DNA of 64,000 bases from Pleurocapsa sp. PCC 7319 (GTDB lineage: Bacteria > Cyanobacteriota > Cyanobacteriia > Cyanobacteriales > Xenococcaceae), in contig NZ_KB235922.1 in the NCBI RefSeq assembly GCF_000332195.1, positions 1,054,001-1,118,000 of the forward strand, read 5' to 3'. This document shows, piece by piece, positions 17,955 through 27,426 of this stretch (the stretch's first letter is position 1; every line of letters starts with the position of its first letter). A model generated the notes under the pieces. It had not been told where the DNA came from. It saw only the letters and a list, made by a program, of their open reading frames with translations, and did no database searches. The translations under genes were made by a program, and so were the position numbers.

Positions 17955-18061
17955 CGGTTTATTACTCCTTTATATCTGACTACTAACAACTGTCTGAACA
18001 ATTGTACTATTTGTTGCTGTGACTTGCATCTTGCTAGCAATTTTAATCGCAATTTTATAGG

Positions 18062-20575
18062 TTAACCTTGCTCGCGATCGATAAAACTTTGGACTTTATG
18101 ACGATATTCAGCTAGTTGCTGATCGACCCAAGTGCGATCGCGACTGTTAGCATAAATATGTACCAAAGGCTCCCCGGCATCGGGCAAAATCAAAATCCAT
18201 TTATCGTTGTGGGGGTTAACAATTTTAACGCCATCAATCAATTCCAAATTTTCTGGAGGATGATTTTCAACTAAGTATCGCATCAAGGCACCTTTGACTT
18301 TCCAGGGGCAACGTATCGAATAAGATTTGTGACAGATATTAGGCAGATCATTGCGAATATCAGCCAGCGATCGCTCTTGAATGGTTAACATTTCAATTAA
18401 CTTGGCAATGCTAAACATGGCGTCAAAACCTGGATGAAGTTGAGGGAAAATAAATCCCATATCACTGTTGCCACCTAGCACTACATTCGGGTTATCTTGG
18501 GAAGCTGCCATCAAAGCAGTAGGATTAACCTTGGTGCGGATTACTTTGCCGTCATGACGACGGGCGATTTCTTCCACCGCACTAGAGGCGTGAACAGGAA
18601 CAACCACTGTACTTCGAGGATTAGCAGTAAAAATAGTATTGACCATTAAGGCGGTCAAAATTTCTCCGCGAATCGGCAAACTAGACTCATCAACCAGAAT
18701 AAATTGCTCCCCGTTGGCTGATACCTGTACCCCAAAATTAGCTCCTAAGGCTTCTACCACTTGACCAAGTTGATCTAACAAGAGTTCTTTTTCGGTCGCC
18801 GAAATAGCAATTTCTTTTAGGCTAGCATTTAGTACTACTGCATCACAGCCAAATTTAGCCAAAAGTTGCGGTAAAATTGCTCCAGATACAGCGTAGACAT
18901 AGTCAATCACAATTTTGGAACCACTATTTCGTACCGCCTCAATATTGAGGTATTTTTCAAAGGTACGACTATAAGTATCGAGAATACCGCTAGGATAGCC
19001 AACACTGCCAATTTCTTGTACGGCAACTCGGCGCAAGTCCTCCTTGAAATAAGCCCCCTCAATTTTCTTTTCTTGAGACTTAGAAATATTAATCCCCTGT
19101 TTATCAAAAAATTCAATCAATAGATAATCAGGTCGATCGGGTTCTAAACGAATATGAATTCCTCCTGATACATCGATCAGATTAGTCATTATGGCGCGGG
19201 CAATGGGAATAGCTGTAGCCTCTAGATTCTGCACATTAATTCCCGCTGACATTAACCCGGCAATGATTGCTCGACCAACCATCCGTGATACACTACGCTG
19301 GTCGCGAGAGACAATTACTGTTGAACCTAACTTTAAAGTTGAACCATAAGATGCACCCAACTTAACTACAAACTCTGGAGTCAGGTCAATGTTAGCTAGT
19401 CCTGAGACTCCCCTTTGTCTGAAAAGTTGACGCAGGGCGGTATTGCCCCAGATTAAATTAATATTTAGAATCGCACCCGATTCAATTCTTTTGCTGGGCC
19501 AAACTCTTACTCCAGGAGCAATTTGAGCTTCTTCTCCCACAATGGACAAAGCCCCTACCACTGCCCCCTCTAGAGCTTGCGCCCGACGATCCATTCTTGT
19601 GCCACGAGCAATTGTACAGGCACGTAAATGAGCTTCATCTCCCACAGTAGCCCCATTCCAAATTATCGGACGTTTAAGATCGGCATCCGCTCCAATGGTA
19701 ACGTTATCGCCAATTACCGTCCCTGACTCAATTCTTACTCTTGCTCCAATCCGACAATTATCACCAATTAAAGCTGGTGATTCGATAACAGCACTAGCAT
19801 CAATATAGGTATTGTTGCCAATCCAAATTCCTGCAAATTTCTCGTGATATGTAAAATCTAGCTTAACTTTTTTAGCTAACCCATCGTACTGCGCTTCCCG
19901 ATAAGCTTCTAGATGACCTACATCACACCAGTAACCTTCAGCGACATAACCATACATCGGTTCTTGATACTTTAACAATAACGGAAAAAGATCTTTGGAA
20001 AAGTCTGATTCTTCATTTTCTGGCAGATAATCTAAGACTTCTGGTTCTAGGATATAGGTACCTGTATTTACAGTATCAGAGAAAATTTCGCTCAAGGAAG
20101 GCTTCTCTAAAAAGCGGTTTATTTTTCCGTCTTCATCGGTAATTACAACCCCAAATTCAACAGGGTTAGGCACGCGAGTCAAAATCAGAGTGGCTTTAGA
20201 TTTCTTTTCACGATGGAAGGCGATCGCCGCTTGTAGATCAAAATCGGTGATGGCATCCCCGCTAATGGTAATAAAAGTATCATTTAACCATTGTTGAATA
20301 TTTTTGACACAGCCGGCAGTTCCCAAGGGTTGTTCTTCTTCAACGGCATAAGTCATTTCTACTCCGAAGTCGCTCCCATCTTGGAAGTAGTCGCGCATCA
20401 CATCAGGCAGATAATAAAGAGTAGCGATAACTTCAGTAATACTGTTGCGTTTTAATAAGTTAATGATATGCTCAGCGATGGGACGGTTAAGTACTGGCAC
20501 CATCGGCTTAGGAAGATCACAAGTCAAAGGACGCAACCTAGTCCCCGAACCTCCAGCCATTAGCACTGCACGCAT
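18062..20575 (-). CDS. NDP-sugar pyrophosphorylase fused to a degenerate phosphomutase domain
   Basis: A protein of 837 residues annotated in relatives as mannose-1-phosphate guanylyltransferase. Residues 1-235 are a nucleotidyltransferase with the intact signature GGSGTRLRPLTCDLPKP. Residues 250-375 form a left-handed beta-helix of hexapeptides. Residues 390-837 have the fold of alpha-D-phosphohexomutases, but the catalytic sites are eroded. The phosphoserine loop, normally TASHNP, reads HIRLEPDRP (474-482). The metal loop, normally DGDGDR, is replaced by VSANGEQFIL (618-627). The sugar loop, normally GGExSGH, reads GGNSDMGF (701-708). Sugar-nucleotide synthesis is therefore probable, mutase activity improbable. 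The third domain may be regulatory. Substrate (GDP-mannose or another) is inferred from the family only. Confidence 0.85.
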   Translation of the reverse strand: MRAVLMAGGSGTRLRPLTCDLPKPMVPVLNRPIAEHIINLLKRNSITEVIATLYYLPDVMRDYFQDGSDFGVEMTYAVEEEQPLGTAGCVKNIQQWLNDTFITISGDAITDFDLQAAIAFHREKKSKATLILTRVPNPVEFGVVITDEDGKINRFLEKPSLSEIFSDTVNTGTYILEPEVLDYLPENEESDFSKDLFPLLLKYQEPMYGYVAEGYWCDVGHLEAYREAQYDGLAKKVKLDFTYHEKFAGIWIGNNTYIDASAVIESPALIGDNCRIGARVRIESGTVIGDNVTIGADADLKRPIIWNGATVGDEAHLRACTIARGTRMDRRAQALEGAVVGALSIVGEEAQIAPGVRVWPSKRIESGAILNINLIWGNTALRQLFRQRGVSGLANIDLTPEFVVKLGASYGSTLKLGSTVIVSRDQRSVSRMVGRAIIAGLMSAGINVQNLEATAIPIARAIMTNLIDVSGGIHIRLEPDRPDYLLIEFFDKQGINISKSQEKKIEGAYFKEDLRRVAVQEIGSVGYPSGILDTYSRTFEKYLNIEAVRNSGSKIVIDYVYAVSGAILPQLLAKFGCDAVVLNASLKEIAISATEKELLLDQLGQVVEALGANFGVQVSANGEQFILVDESSLPIRGEILTALMVNTIFTANPRSTVVVPVHASSAVEEIARRHDGKVIRTKVNPTALMAASQDNPNVVLGGNSDMGFIFPQLHPGFDAMFSIAKLIEMLTIQERSLADIRNDLPNICHKSYSIRCPWKVKGALMRYLVENHPPENLELIDGVKIVNPHNDKWILILPDAGEPLVHIYANSRDRTWVDQQLAEYRHKVQSFIDREQG

Positions 20576-20873
20576 TAGACCTCCTTGTTTATCGGTTAAT
20601 GTTAATTTTGGACAACTAGTGATCGTTTAATAATTTACTTTTTGATTTTTTTGTATCTTATAACTTCCAATTTAAAGCAGTTGTTGAGCAAAAAAGCAAA
20701 ATTAAAGCGATTTCAGCAAAATCAAGTAACACTCTTTGCTCATATTCACTGTGTATTGTAGAACAATGACCAGTCCAGTATGGCTTGGCAAATTTAGATC
20801 TGGGCTTAAGGGAAGGAAAATCTGACAATTGTTAGAATGTAAGTTGCTGTAAGTTTGTTTAATCAATATAGAT

Positions 20874-21068
20874 ATGCCGCACTTTATTGGTTTTATATTG
20901 TTCTTGATTTACGTGGGTGGAATCTGGAAATTTTTATCTGGTTTTCGCCGCACTAATTTTAACTCTAGTTTACCTGGACGAATTACATTAGCTTTATTAT
21001 GGCCAGTTCTGCTAGCTGCTAATAAATCTTATCGTCGTAATTTTCGCAAAGCTTTGAAGGGTCAATAA
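20874..21068 (+). CDS. Small conserved-type membrane protein
   Basis: Short protein of 64 residues with one N-terminal hydrophobic helix (IGFILFLIYVGGIWKFLSGF), a second weaker hydrophobic patch (ITLALLWPVLLAA) and a strongly basic C-terminus (KSYRRNFRKALKGQ). The pattern is that of small cyanobacterial membrane proteins of unknown function. It ends 16 bp before the cbiJ ATG on the same strand, so the two are probably cotranscribed. I assign no function. Confidence 0.65.
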   Translation: MPHFIGFILFLIYVGGIWKFLSGFRRTNFNSSLPGRITLALLWPVLLAANKSYRRNFRKALKGQ

Positions 21069-21084
21069 ACGTTAATTGCTGATA

Positions 21085-21879
21085 ATGAGAGGAAATATTT
21101 GGCTCATTGGGGGCACAAGTGAAAGTGTAACCTTAGCCAAAGCGATCGCCTCATACCAAATACCTTTGGTTATTACTGTTACAAGCCAATCGGCTAAGTC
21201 TCTTTATCCTCTTACTAGCAACATTTTAGTGGGCTGTATGGATCAAATTCAAATGCAGTCTTTTTGTGAGGAGCAAATGATCCTCGCTGTAGTTGATGCC
21301 TCTCATCCCTATGCAGTTGAAGTTTCCCGTCAGGCGATCGCCGTTACTACCCAACTCAAGATTCCTTATTTACGTTTTGAAAGAATTAATTATCAACCAT
21401 CAGATTCTATTTCAATTAACTCATCGATAATTCAATTAGATAGTTTTACAACTCTCCTTTCGGGGAAATATCTGCAAAATCAGCGAGTTTTATTAACTGT
21501 CGGTTGTAAATCTTTACCTTTGTTTCAAGTTTGGCAGGATCGCGCCACTCTGTTTGCGAGAATCTTGCCTAAAATAGAATCTCTAGAAATAGCTCTAGAA
21601 TCTGGTTTTACAAGCGATCGCTTGATAGCTATTCGTCCACCTATTAGCATTAACTTAGAAATAGCTTTGTGGCGCAAGTGGCAAATATCTCTAGTTGTTA
21701 CTAAAGCCTCTGGCAAGGCAGGAGGTGAAAATATTAAACGTCAAGTGGCAGCCGAATTAGAAGTTCCGTTAATTATTATTGCTCGTCCCCAAGTACCTTA
21801 TCCTCAAAAAACATCCATCATCCCAGAGGTATTGGCTTTCTGTAGCCGGGTAAGCAAAATTGACAGTGGTAAAAATTAG
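21085..21879 (+). CDS. cbiJ: Precorrin-6A reductase (CbiJ/CobK)
   Basis: NAD(P)H-dependent reductase of the cobalamin corrin-ring pathway. The N-terminal IWLIGGTSESVTLAKAIA is the family nucleotide-binding signature, and DASHPYAVEVSRQAI and the later VTKASGKAGGENIKRQVA are also characteristic. Length (264 residues) is normal. ATG 21085 is preferred because family members begin just before the IxLIGGTSE motif; a TTG three codons upstream is less likely. No other cob/cbi gene is in the window, and I see no cobalamin riboswitch in front of it. Confidence 0.88.
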   Translation: MRGNIWLIGGTSESVTLAKAIASYQIPLVITVTSQSAKSLYPLTSNILVGCMDQIQMQSFCEEQMILAVVDASHPYAVEVSRQAIAVTTQLKIPYLRFERINYQPSDSISINSSIIQLDSFTTLLSGKYLQNQRVLLTVGCKSLPLFQVWQDRATLFARILPKIESLEIALESGFTSDRLIAIRPPISINLEIALWRKWQISLVVTKASGKAGGENIKRQVAAELEVPLIIIARPQVPYPQKTSIIPEVLAFCSRVSKIDSGKN

Positions 21880-21927
21880 AACTTCTAACTCCGAATTCCG
21901 AACTCCCAACTCTCCTTGATTATTGCT

Positions 21928-22410
21928 TTAGAGTAAATCCAAAATCATTTCATTTCCAGGAATAAAACCCAGATTTTCATATACTGGTTTTCCCCAGGGA
22001 GAAGCATGAAGAACGGCTCTAGTACAGTCTAAATTTTTGAGATACTCGATAGTTTTATTGGTTAATTGAGTTGCAATTCCTTGACGACGATAATCTGATT
22101 CAACAAATACGTTCCAGATATAACCGTATTTCCGTTTTTCTAATTTAAACGGTGATGGATAAAGACCCTGAAATAGTTGACAACTTGCAGAACCTACAAT
22201 TTGATTTTTATTTATATCTTGGGCAATAAAACCTTGAAAAGAAAATTCTTGACGTGCTTGTTCGATAAATTTCAAAGTTATTTCTAGCCAATCTTCCCGC
22301 AAAGAATCCGAGGGAACTTTGTTATCTAACCATAACTGATAAAAATGCTGGGCAATAATAACATCATTCTCTGGTAAAGATTTGGCGATCGCAATTTGAG
22401 AGTTAGGCAT
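21928..22410 (-). CDS. GNAT-family N-acetyltransferase
   Basis: A 160-residue acetyl-CoA-dependent transferase of the GNAT fold. The acetyl-CoA site is seen in NVFVESDYRRQGIATQLTNKTIEYL (motif RRQGIAT), followed by ARAVLHASPWGKPVYENLGF-like features near the C-terminus (LHASPWGKPVYENLGF). The substrate is unknown; such proteins act on amines, amino acids or protein N-termini. It is transcribed away from the ISAs1 element and converges with cbiJ. Confidence 0.82.
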   Translation of the reverse strand: MPNSQIAIAKSLPENDVIIAQHFYQLWLDNKVPSDSLREDWLEITLKFIEQARQEFSFQGFIAQDINKNQIVGSASCQLFQGLYPSPFKLEKRKYGYIWNVFVESDYRRQGIATQLTNKTIEYLKNLDCTRAVLHASPWGKPVYENLGFIPGNEMILDLL

Positions 22411-22659
22411 ATCAAAAATTTTAATTTACCTGATTTAATTAACTTCAGATCAAGCGATCGCTCTAGAACAATCTCTCTTAAATGTTAGCGTCTACGAGAA
22501 TTAGCGATCAAAAGGTATTGAACTAACTGTAGAATTAATATTATTTTGTGCCCAAAAACTCAAAATAGTACCAGGAATCAAGATTAGGAAGGATAAATAA
22601 TACATAATTTAATTAGACCAATATCAATAAGCGATCACAATATTTTGTTGTTTTAGTTG

Positions 22660-22667
22660 ATTGATTT
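22660..22667. repeat. Target-site duplication, left copy (ATTGATTT)
   Basis: The octamer ATTGATTT borders the left inverted repeat and is repeated exactly at 23817-23824 beyond the right one. An 8-bp duplication fits ISAs1-family insertion. Confidence 0.9.
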
Positions 22668-23816
22668 CCAGGGCTATTTCATTCTAAAAAGAGAAGCAAT
22701 CTGTTTTAAACTGAATTGGCATTTACGTTGTGCCTGAGCCATATTGTCAAATCCAGAATCTCGATATAAATTGAGAGCTAAGTTACGTGCGATCGCTAAA
22801 ATCTGAGGTAATGGTAAGGTACGAATTCTAGATTTGTCTTCTCCTTGAGTAACATCGCGAACATAGTGAACTTTATTTTCTACACCCCAATAACCACGAA
22901 TTCTTTGATAAAACTCGAAGGCTGATTCGGTCAAATCAGAGATATAGTATCTGGTACTAAACTCCGTTTTATACTTGAGTTGGCGTTCTGATTCTACTTT
23001 AATGAGCGTTTTAATACTCGACCATTTAGGCAACTTCAAATCTAAGTAAGCAGTACTAACTCTGCGTTTTTCGATTCTTCCGTGACCTTTAAAAATATTG
23101 TAAAAACTGTCATGTTCGACAAATTTCGTTTTTACAGCTTGATCTAGTTTGGGTTGATTTCCTTTGACAGCAGCAAGATAGTGATTTCCGCTATTGATAA
23201 TTGTTTCAATAGTTTTTTTGTGTATTGATTGCATCAAATGCAAAAACTACCCCTTCAACGGCTAAAGCCTCAATAAATTTGGGTATTGCGGTAATTTCAT
23301 TACTCTTGTTTTTAACTTTTTCTGGTCTTAGGATTAGTCCTCTTTCAACTAGGTAAGCCGTAACTAATGTGATTGCCTTGTGTGGCTCACAATGAGGGTT
23401 GTCTGACGAAAGTAAGTATGAGCCTTTTAACACTTTTCCGTCCAATGCCAAAGTCTCACCTGCTAACGGTTTGATTTCAAAAAAACTTGCTAATCTAGCT
23501 GAATACTCCTCGTAATCCAAATTTAATAATGCTCTCCTAATTGTGCTGTAAGAAGGGATTCTTCTGACTTCAAATAACTCTTTTAATTCTTCACTGTACG
23601 ATTTTAGCCAATCTCCGAGCGCAAGAAAGCCTTGGTTGCCTGCTGTCACCCCCAGTGTAAACAGAGCCAAACATAATTGTAATGAATGCCTTGTTCCCTG
23701 TTTTCTTCTACGATCTGGCATTCGAGAGAATGCTTCTATTATCGCTATTTCACTCACTTTTCTAGTTTATTTACACTACCACAATTACAATATCACCTAG
23801 AATGAAATAGCCCTGG
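22668..23816. mobile_element. Complete ISAs1-type insertion sequence, 1149 bp
   Basis: The element is bounded by perfect 19-bp inverted repeats (22668-22686 and 23798-23816, outer bases CCAGGGCTATTTCATTCTA) and by an 8-bp direct duplication. Inside is one transposase reading leftward in two overlapping frames. It landed 14 bp past the stop codon of the PfkB kinase gene. The perfect ends and duplication point to a recent insertion. Confidence 0.92.
22674..23757 (-). pseudogene. ISAs1-family DDE transposase, split by a frameshift
   Basis: The N-terminal frame (23757-23206) carries the family start MPDRRRKQGTRHSLQLCLAL and the motif LALDGKVLKGS with the first catalytic aspartate, then stops after FDAINTQKNY. 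The C-terminal frame (entering before 23217, ending at 22674) continues IETIINSGNHYLAAVKGNQPKL and includes ENKVHYVRDVTQGEDKSRIR with the final catalytic acid. The joint lies at a run of seven A residues (23211-23217 on the reverse strand), where relatives read TQKKT. Joining the frames needs a +1 (or -2) shift. This is either a disabling slip in the A run or production by slippage; both halves are otherwise well preserved. Confidence 0.85.
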
Positions 23817-23824
23817 ATTGATTT
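23817..23824. repeat. Target-site duplication, right copy (ATTGATTT)
   Basis: Exact partner of the octamer at 22660-22667, directly outside the right inverted repeat of the ISAs1-type element. Confidence 0.9.
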
Positions 23825-23837
23825 CTATTCTGATGAA

Positions 23838-24695
23838 TTAAGATGTAAGCCAACTTCTAGTGCCAAAAAATTGACAGGATTTACTAGCTATGTTCGCTGC
23901 TTTACTTAGAGCAGTAGGAAAATTTGCTTGAAGAATATAATGACAAAAAGCACCATGGAAAATATCTCCTGCACCCAGTGTATCCAAAGCATTGATTGAA
24001 GCAACAGGTATAGTAGAAATCTTTCCTCGATCAAGATATTGAATAGGCTGTTTCCCTCTGGTAATAGCTATTTGAGAAATCCCCATATTCTGTAGAAAGT
24101 CAAACACCTCTTCGGTATGATGGCATTGGGGAGGATAGAAATTAGCCGAACAAATAGCATAATCGACAAAAGACAGTACTTTTTCAAATCCTGGTTTCCA
24201 GCTACCGCCATCAATTACTATCGGAATTTGTTTACTTTTGGCTACTTTAACAAGTTCCCAACTTACTTCCATTTGATGTCCATCAATCATAATAATGTCT
24301 ACGTTAGTTAGAATATCTTCAGGTATTTGCGAACGTTTAGCCTGAGATTTAAGAGCATTAATCGAAATTACTGAACGCTCTCCCGTAGAAGCGGTAACGA
24401 TGATCGATGAAACTGAAGGACTAGCTGATTTTTCAGGAATTAAATCCAGTATGTCGATTGGATAATTTTCGAGATCGGTTTTAATTAATTGACATAAGGG
24501 ATGCTGCCCTAAAACAGTTAGTAATTTTCCTTGATTACCAAAATAACTAAAAGCAACCGCAGCATTGGTCGCCGGTCCTCCTGCTGCGGATAAATAATCT
24601 AGAGCCACTACTTTTTGATTTGCCTGAGGATAGCGATCGCTCAAATAAATAAAATCCAACGTCGTTAAACCAACAAATAATCCTTGATATCCCAT
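23838..24695 (-). CDS. PfkB-family carbohydrate kinase
   Basis: Ribokinase-like sugar or nucleoside kinase of about 285 residues. Near the N-terminus the sugar-binding GG motif is seen in LDYLSAAGGPATNAAVAF, and near the C-terminus the anion-hole and catalytic motif NALDTLGAGDIFHGAF, with the base in GAGD. The middle has IVTASTGERSVISIN, a lid-like strand. The substrate cannot be told. ATG 24695 is chosen, because the upstream in-frame TTG (24716) adds only a short hydrophobic run lacking in the family. An insertion sequence lies 14 bp past its stop and has probably displaced its natural terminator. Confidence 0.82.
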   Translation of the reverse strand: MGYQGLFVGLTTLDFIYLSDRYPQANQKVVALDYLSAAGGPATNAAVAFSYFGNQGKLLTVLGQHPLCQLIKTDLENYPIDILDLIPEKSASPSVSSIIVTASTGERSVISINALKSQAKRSQIPEDILTNVDIIMIDGHQMEVSWELVKVAKSKQIPIVIDGGSWKPGFEKVLSFVDYAICSANFYPPQCHHTEEVFDFLQNMGISQIAITRGKQPIQYLDRGKISTIPVASINALDTLGAGDIFHGAFCHYILQANFPTALSKAANIASKSCQFFGTRSWLTS

Positions 24696-24827
24696 TGTTA
24701 ACAAAAATATGCCCAAGTATTTGAATATTAAACAGGAGGTAAATAACAGCCGACGTTTTTAGCTTAAATCCCTAAAACCCATAAAGAGCGATAATTAATA
24801 GTTAATAGTAAATAACATAATCGATCA

Positions 24828-26144
24828 ATGGAAACTGAGTTTAATTTTTGGCAAAACTGGTACCCTCTTTCTCCTATCGAAGACTTAGATCCCAAAATTC
24901 CGACTAAGGTAACGGTATTGGGAATTCAATTAGTTATCTGGAAGCCCCAAAATTCTGATAGTTTTCAAATATTTTTGGATCAGTGTCCTCATCGTTTAGC
25001 ACCCTTGAGCGAAGCCAGGATCGATGAAACGACCGGAAATCTTATGTGTAGCTATCATGGCTGGCAATTTGATAGTCTCGGCAATTGTACTCATATTCCT
25101 CAAGCAGAAAATCCTCAATTAACCAATAACAATCAACAGCTATGCGCTACTGTATTTCCTTCTCGCCAAGCTAATGACTTACTTTGGGTCTGGATGGATT
25201 CTAAATCTGCTGAAATGGCAGCCAAAACTAGTTTACCCCTATCTCCTCAAATCGATGCGAAACGAGGTTTTGTTTGGTCTTCTATGGTTCGAGATTTAGA
25301 ATATGATTGGCAAACTCTAGTAGAGAATGTCGCCGACCCCAGTCATGTACCATTTGCTCATCATGGAGTGCAGGGAAACAGGGAAAACGCTAAACCGATA
25401 CCCCTCAAAATAACTCAATCTACTATAGATTTAGTCGAAGCAAGTGTTAATAAGCCATTTAAAACGACTATTACCTTTCAGCCTCCTTGTCGCCTGGAAT
25501 ATGAGATCTCTTTTAGTGAAGAAAAACAGGTAGGTTTAGTGACTTACTGTATTCCCGTTGCTCCTGGTAAATCAAAAATTGTCGCTCAATTTACCCGAAA
25601 TTTTGCTAAAAGACTGCAACATTTAACTCCCCGTTGGTGGGAGCATATTAAGATACGAAATCTAGTTTTAGATGGCGATATGATTCTCTTGAAGCAACAA
25701 GAGCAATTGTTACAACAATCTGGTAACTGGAAAGCTGCTTATAAACTCCCTACCAGTGCAGATCGCTTAGTCATTGAATTTCGTAATTGGTTTGATCACT
25801 ATAGCAACGGAAAATTACCTTGGCATGAGGTAGGAATTGAAGCTAGTCCTGGTTCTCCCATCAATATTGACCGCGCCCAATTATTAGATCGCTATACGCA
25901 GCATACTCAAAACTGTAGTAGCTGTCGTCAGACCCTCAAAAATATTCAATTATTACAAAAAATCTTGATCGGTAATTTTATTTTGACTGTTTCTCTGGTG
26001 GCAGTAATGAATGACGATTTAAGAAGTAGTTTAGGTTTGCTACTAATAATTATTTCACTTATAGGTTTAGGTATTTGGAGTTGGTTGAAATATTGGTTGC
26101 AACCACAGTTTTATTTTGTCGATTATATCCATGCAGAGAAATAG
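24828..26144 (+). CDS. Rieske oxygenase of the pheophorbide a oxygenase / Tic55 group
   Basis: Non-haem iron oxygenase with a Rieske [2Fe-2S] cluster (CPH with C53 and H55; CSYHGW with C74 and H77) and a mononuclear iron site NVADPSHVPFAHHG (N167, D170, H173, H178). A CSSC pair (C363, C366) lies before two C-terminal membrane segments (about 378-395 and 402-422). This architecture is that of plant PaO, PTC52 and Tic55, where the C-terminal CxxC is linked to thioredoxin and the helices to the membrane. In plants PaO opens the chlorophyll breakdown product pheophorbide a; cyanobacterial homologues are not assigned. The start ATG 24828 fits the family. Confidence 0.87.
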   Translation: METEFNFWQNWYPLSPIEDLDPKIPTKVTVLGIQLVIWKPQNSDSFQIFLDQCPHRLAPLSEARIDETTGNLMCSYHGWQFDSLGNCTHIPQAENPQLTNNNQQLCATVFPSRQANDLLWVWMDSKSAEMAAKTSLPLSPQIDAKRGFVWSSMVRDLEYDWQTLVENVADPSHVPFAHHGVQGNRENAKPIPLKITQSTIDLVEASVNKPFKTTITFQPPCRLEYEISFSEEKQVGLVTYCIPVAPGKSKIVAQFTRNFAKRLQHLTPRWWEHIKIRNLVLDGDMILLKQQEQLLQQSGNWKAAYKLPTSADRLVIEFRNWFDHYSNGKLPWHEVGIEASPGSPINIDRAQLLDRYTQHTQNCSSCRQTLKNIQLLQKILIGNFILTVSLVAVMNDDLRSSLGLLLIIISLIGLGIWSWLKYWLQPQFYFVDYIHAEK

Positions 26145-26204
26145 AGTTGATAATCCCGCTCTAATAATTAGTCTACCTGCTCGATTAACCTGGTAGATTG
26201 AATA

Positions 26205-27401
26205 ATGTATGTTTTACTGCCAAAAAAGACTGTGAGCGATCGCCAGGTGGGATTTCCCTTAAGATTTTTAGTTAATTTATTACTTGTTCTGATTCTCTTT
26301 TCTCTAACAGCCTGTAGTCCGCCTCAGAGGGTCAGCGCTACAGAGCGAATGTTTCGCAATTTTTCTCTAGAATTTGTAGATCAATATGAAATTTCCCAAG
26401 CAACATTTAAAGATACTATAATCGGTGGGCTATCAGCGATCGCCTATGAGCGTCAACAAGATCGGTTTTATGTGTTGTCTGACGATCGAGGTGTACGCTC
26501 TCCTGCTCGGTTTTATACTTTTGAGCTAAAGGTCAAACAAACTGATAATGACCAAATCAAAATAGACAGCTTTAAGCCCAAAAAGGTTATTTTGCTCAAG
26601 GACGAACAAGGTCAAAATTTTCCAGTCGATAGCATCGATCCAGAGGGACTTGCTCTTTCTCCCAGGAATACAATTTTTATCTCTAGCGAAGGTAATCCGA
26701 CCCAAAATATCGAGCCTTTTATTGCCGAATTTGATTTAGAGACTGGCAAAAAACTTTTAAATGTCCGTTTACCAGGTCGCTATCTTGACAATGAAGAGCC
26801 AGATCAACCTCAAGGAATACAAGAAAATCTAGCATTTGAATCTTTAACGATTAATCGTATTGGCTTACCTGAAGACCCCTTTCGCTTATTTACGGCTACT
26901 GAATCGGCATTAATTCAAGATGAATCCTATGAAGGTGAAGAACAAGCCAGGATTCGTTTATTACACTATGTAATTAATCCCATTGGCAATCCAGTTTTAG
27001 TTGCGGAACATTTATATCTGCTTGAATCAGCACCCATAGAAATCATTTCCAATGGTTTAACAGAATTACTAGCTTTACAGACTGAAGGCTATTTTCTTAG
27101 TTTAGAGCGAACTTTTGGCTTTACTGGAGCAGGAGCTAAAATTTTTCAGGTAGTTATTGGCAATGCTACCGATACCAGTAATATTTCTAGTCTTAAAGGA
27201 GACTTAACTCAAATAAGACCTTTAAAAAAACAACTTTTATTTGATTTACAAGAATTGGGAATTTATTTGGATAATCTCGAAGGGATGACCCTCGGACCTC
27301 GTTTACCCGATGGTAGCCAGAGTTTACTCTTAATCAGTGATGATAATTTTAATGATGAACAGATTAGTCAATTGCTTTTGTTTCGCTTAGTAGAAAATTA
27401 A
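26205..27401 (+). CDS. Lipoprotein with esterase-like activity of phytase domain
   Basis: Predicted lipoprotein: a hydrophobic segment (FLVNLLLVLILFSLTAC) ends in a good lipobox LTAC at about residue 37. The mature domain (about 60-398) belongs to the family called esterase-like activity of phytase, with the markers GLSAIAYERQQDRFYVLSDD, SIDPEGLALSPRNTIFISSEG and LEGMTLGPRLPDGSQSLLLISDDN. It is predicted to be a beta-propeller with acidic metal-binding loops. It probably acts in the periplasm on a phosphate ester, but this is not shown. It begins 60 bp after the Rieske oxygenase gene on the same strand. Confidence 0.82.
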   Translation: MYVLLPKKTVSDRQVGFPLRFLVNLLLVLILFSLTACSPPQRVSATERMFRNFSLEFVDQYEISQATFKDTIIGGLSAIAYERQQDRFYVLSDDRGVRSPARFYTFELKVKQTDNDQIKIDSFKPKKVILLKDEQGQNFPVDSIDPEGLALSPRNTIFISSEGNPTQNIEPFIAEFDLETGKKLLNVRLPGRYLDNEEPDQPQGIQENLAFESLTINRIGLPEDPFRLFTATESALIQDESYEGEEQARIRLLHYVINPIGNPVLVAEHLYLLESAPIEIISNGLTELLALQTEGYFLSLERTFGFTGAGAKIFQVVIGNATDTSNISSLKGDLTQIRPLKKQLLFDLQELGIYLDNLEGMTLGPRLPDGSQSLLLISDDNFNDEQISQLLLFRLVEN

Positions 27402-27426
27402 TTATTATCTGTCTGTTTTACATTGA

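Noticed and set aside
21061-21084. Cobalamin riboswitch before cbiJ
   Set aside because: Only 16 bp separate the preceding gene from cbiJ, and nothing like a B12 box is seen in the 298 bp before the small upstream gene.
23211-23223. A AAA AAC heptamer as a classical -1 frameshift site in the ISAs1-type transposase
   Set aside because: The heptamer is present, but the C-terminal frame is reached by +1 (or -2), not -1, so the standard mechanism does not fit.
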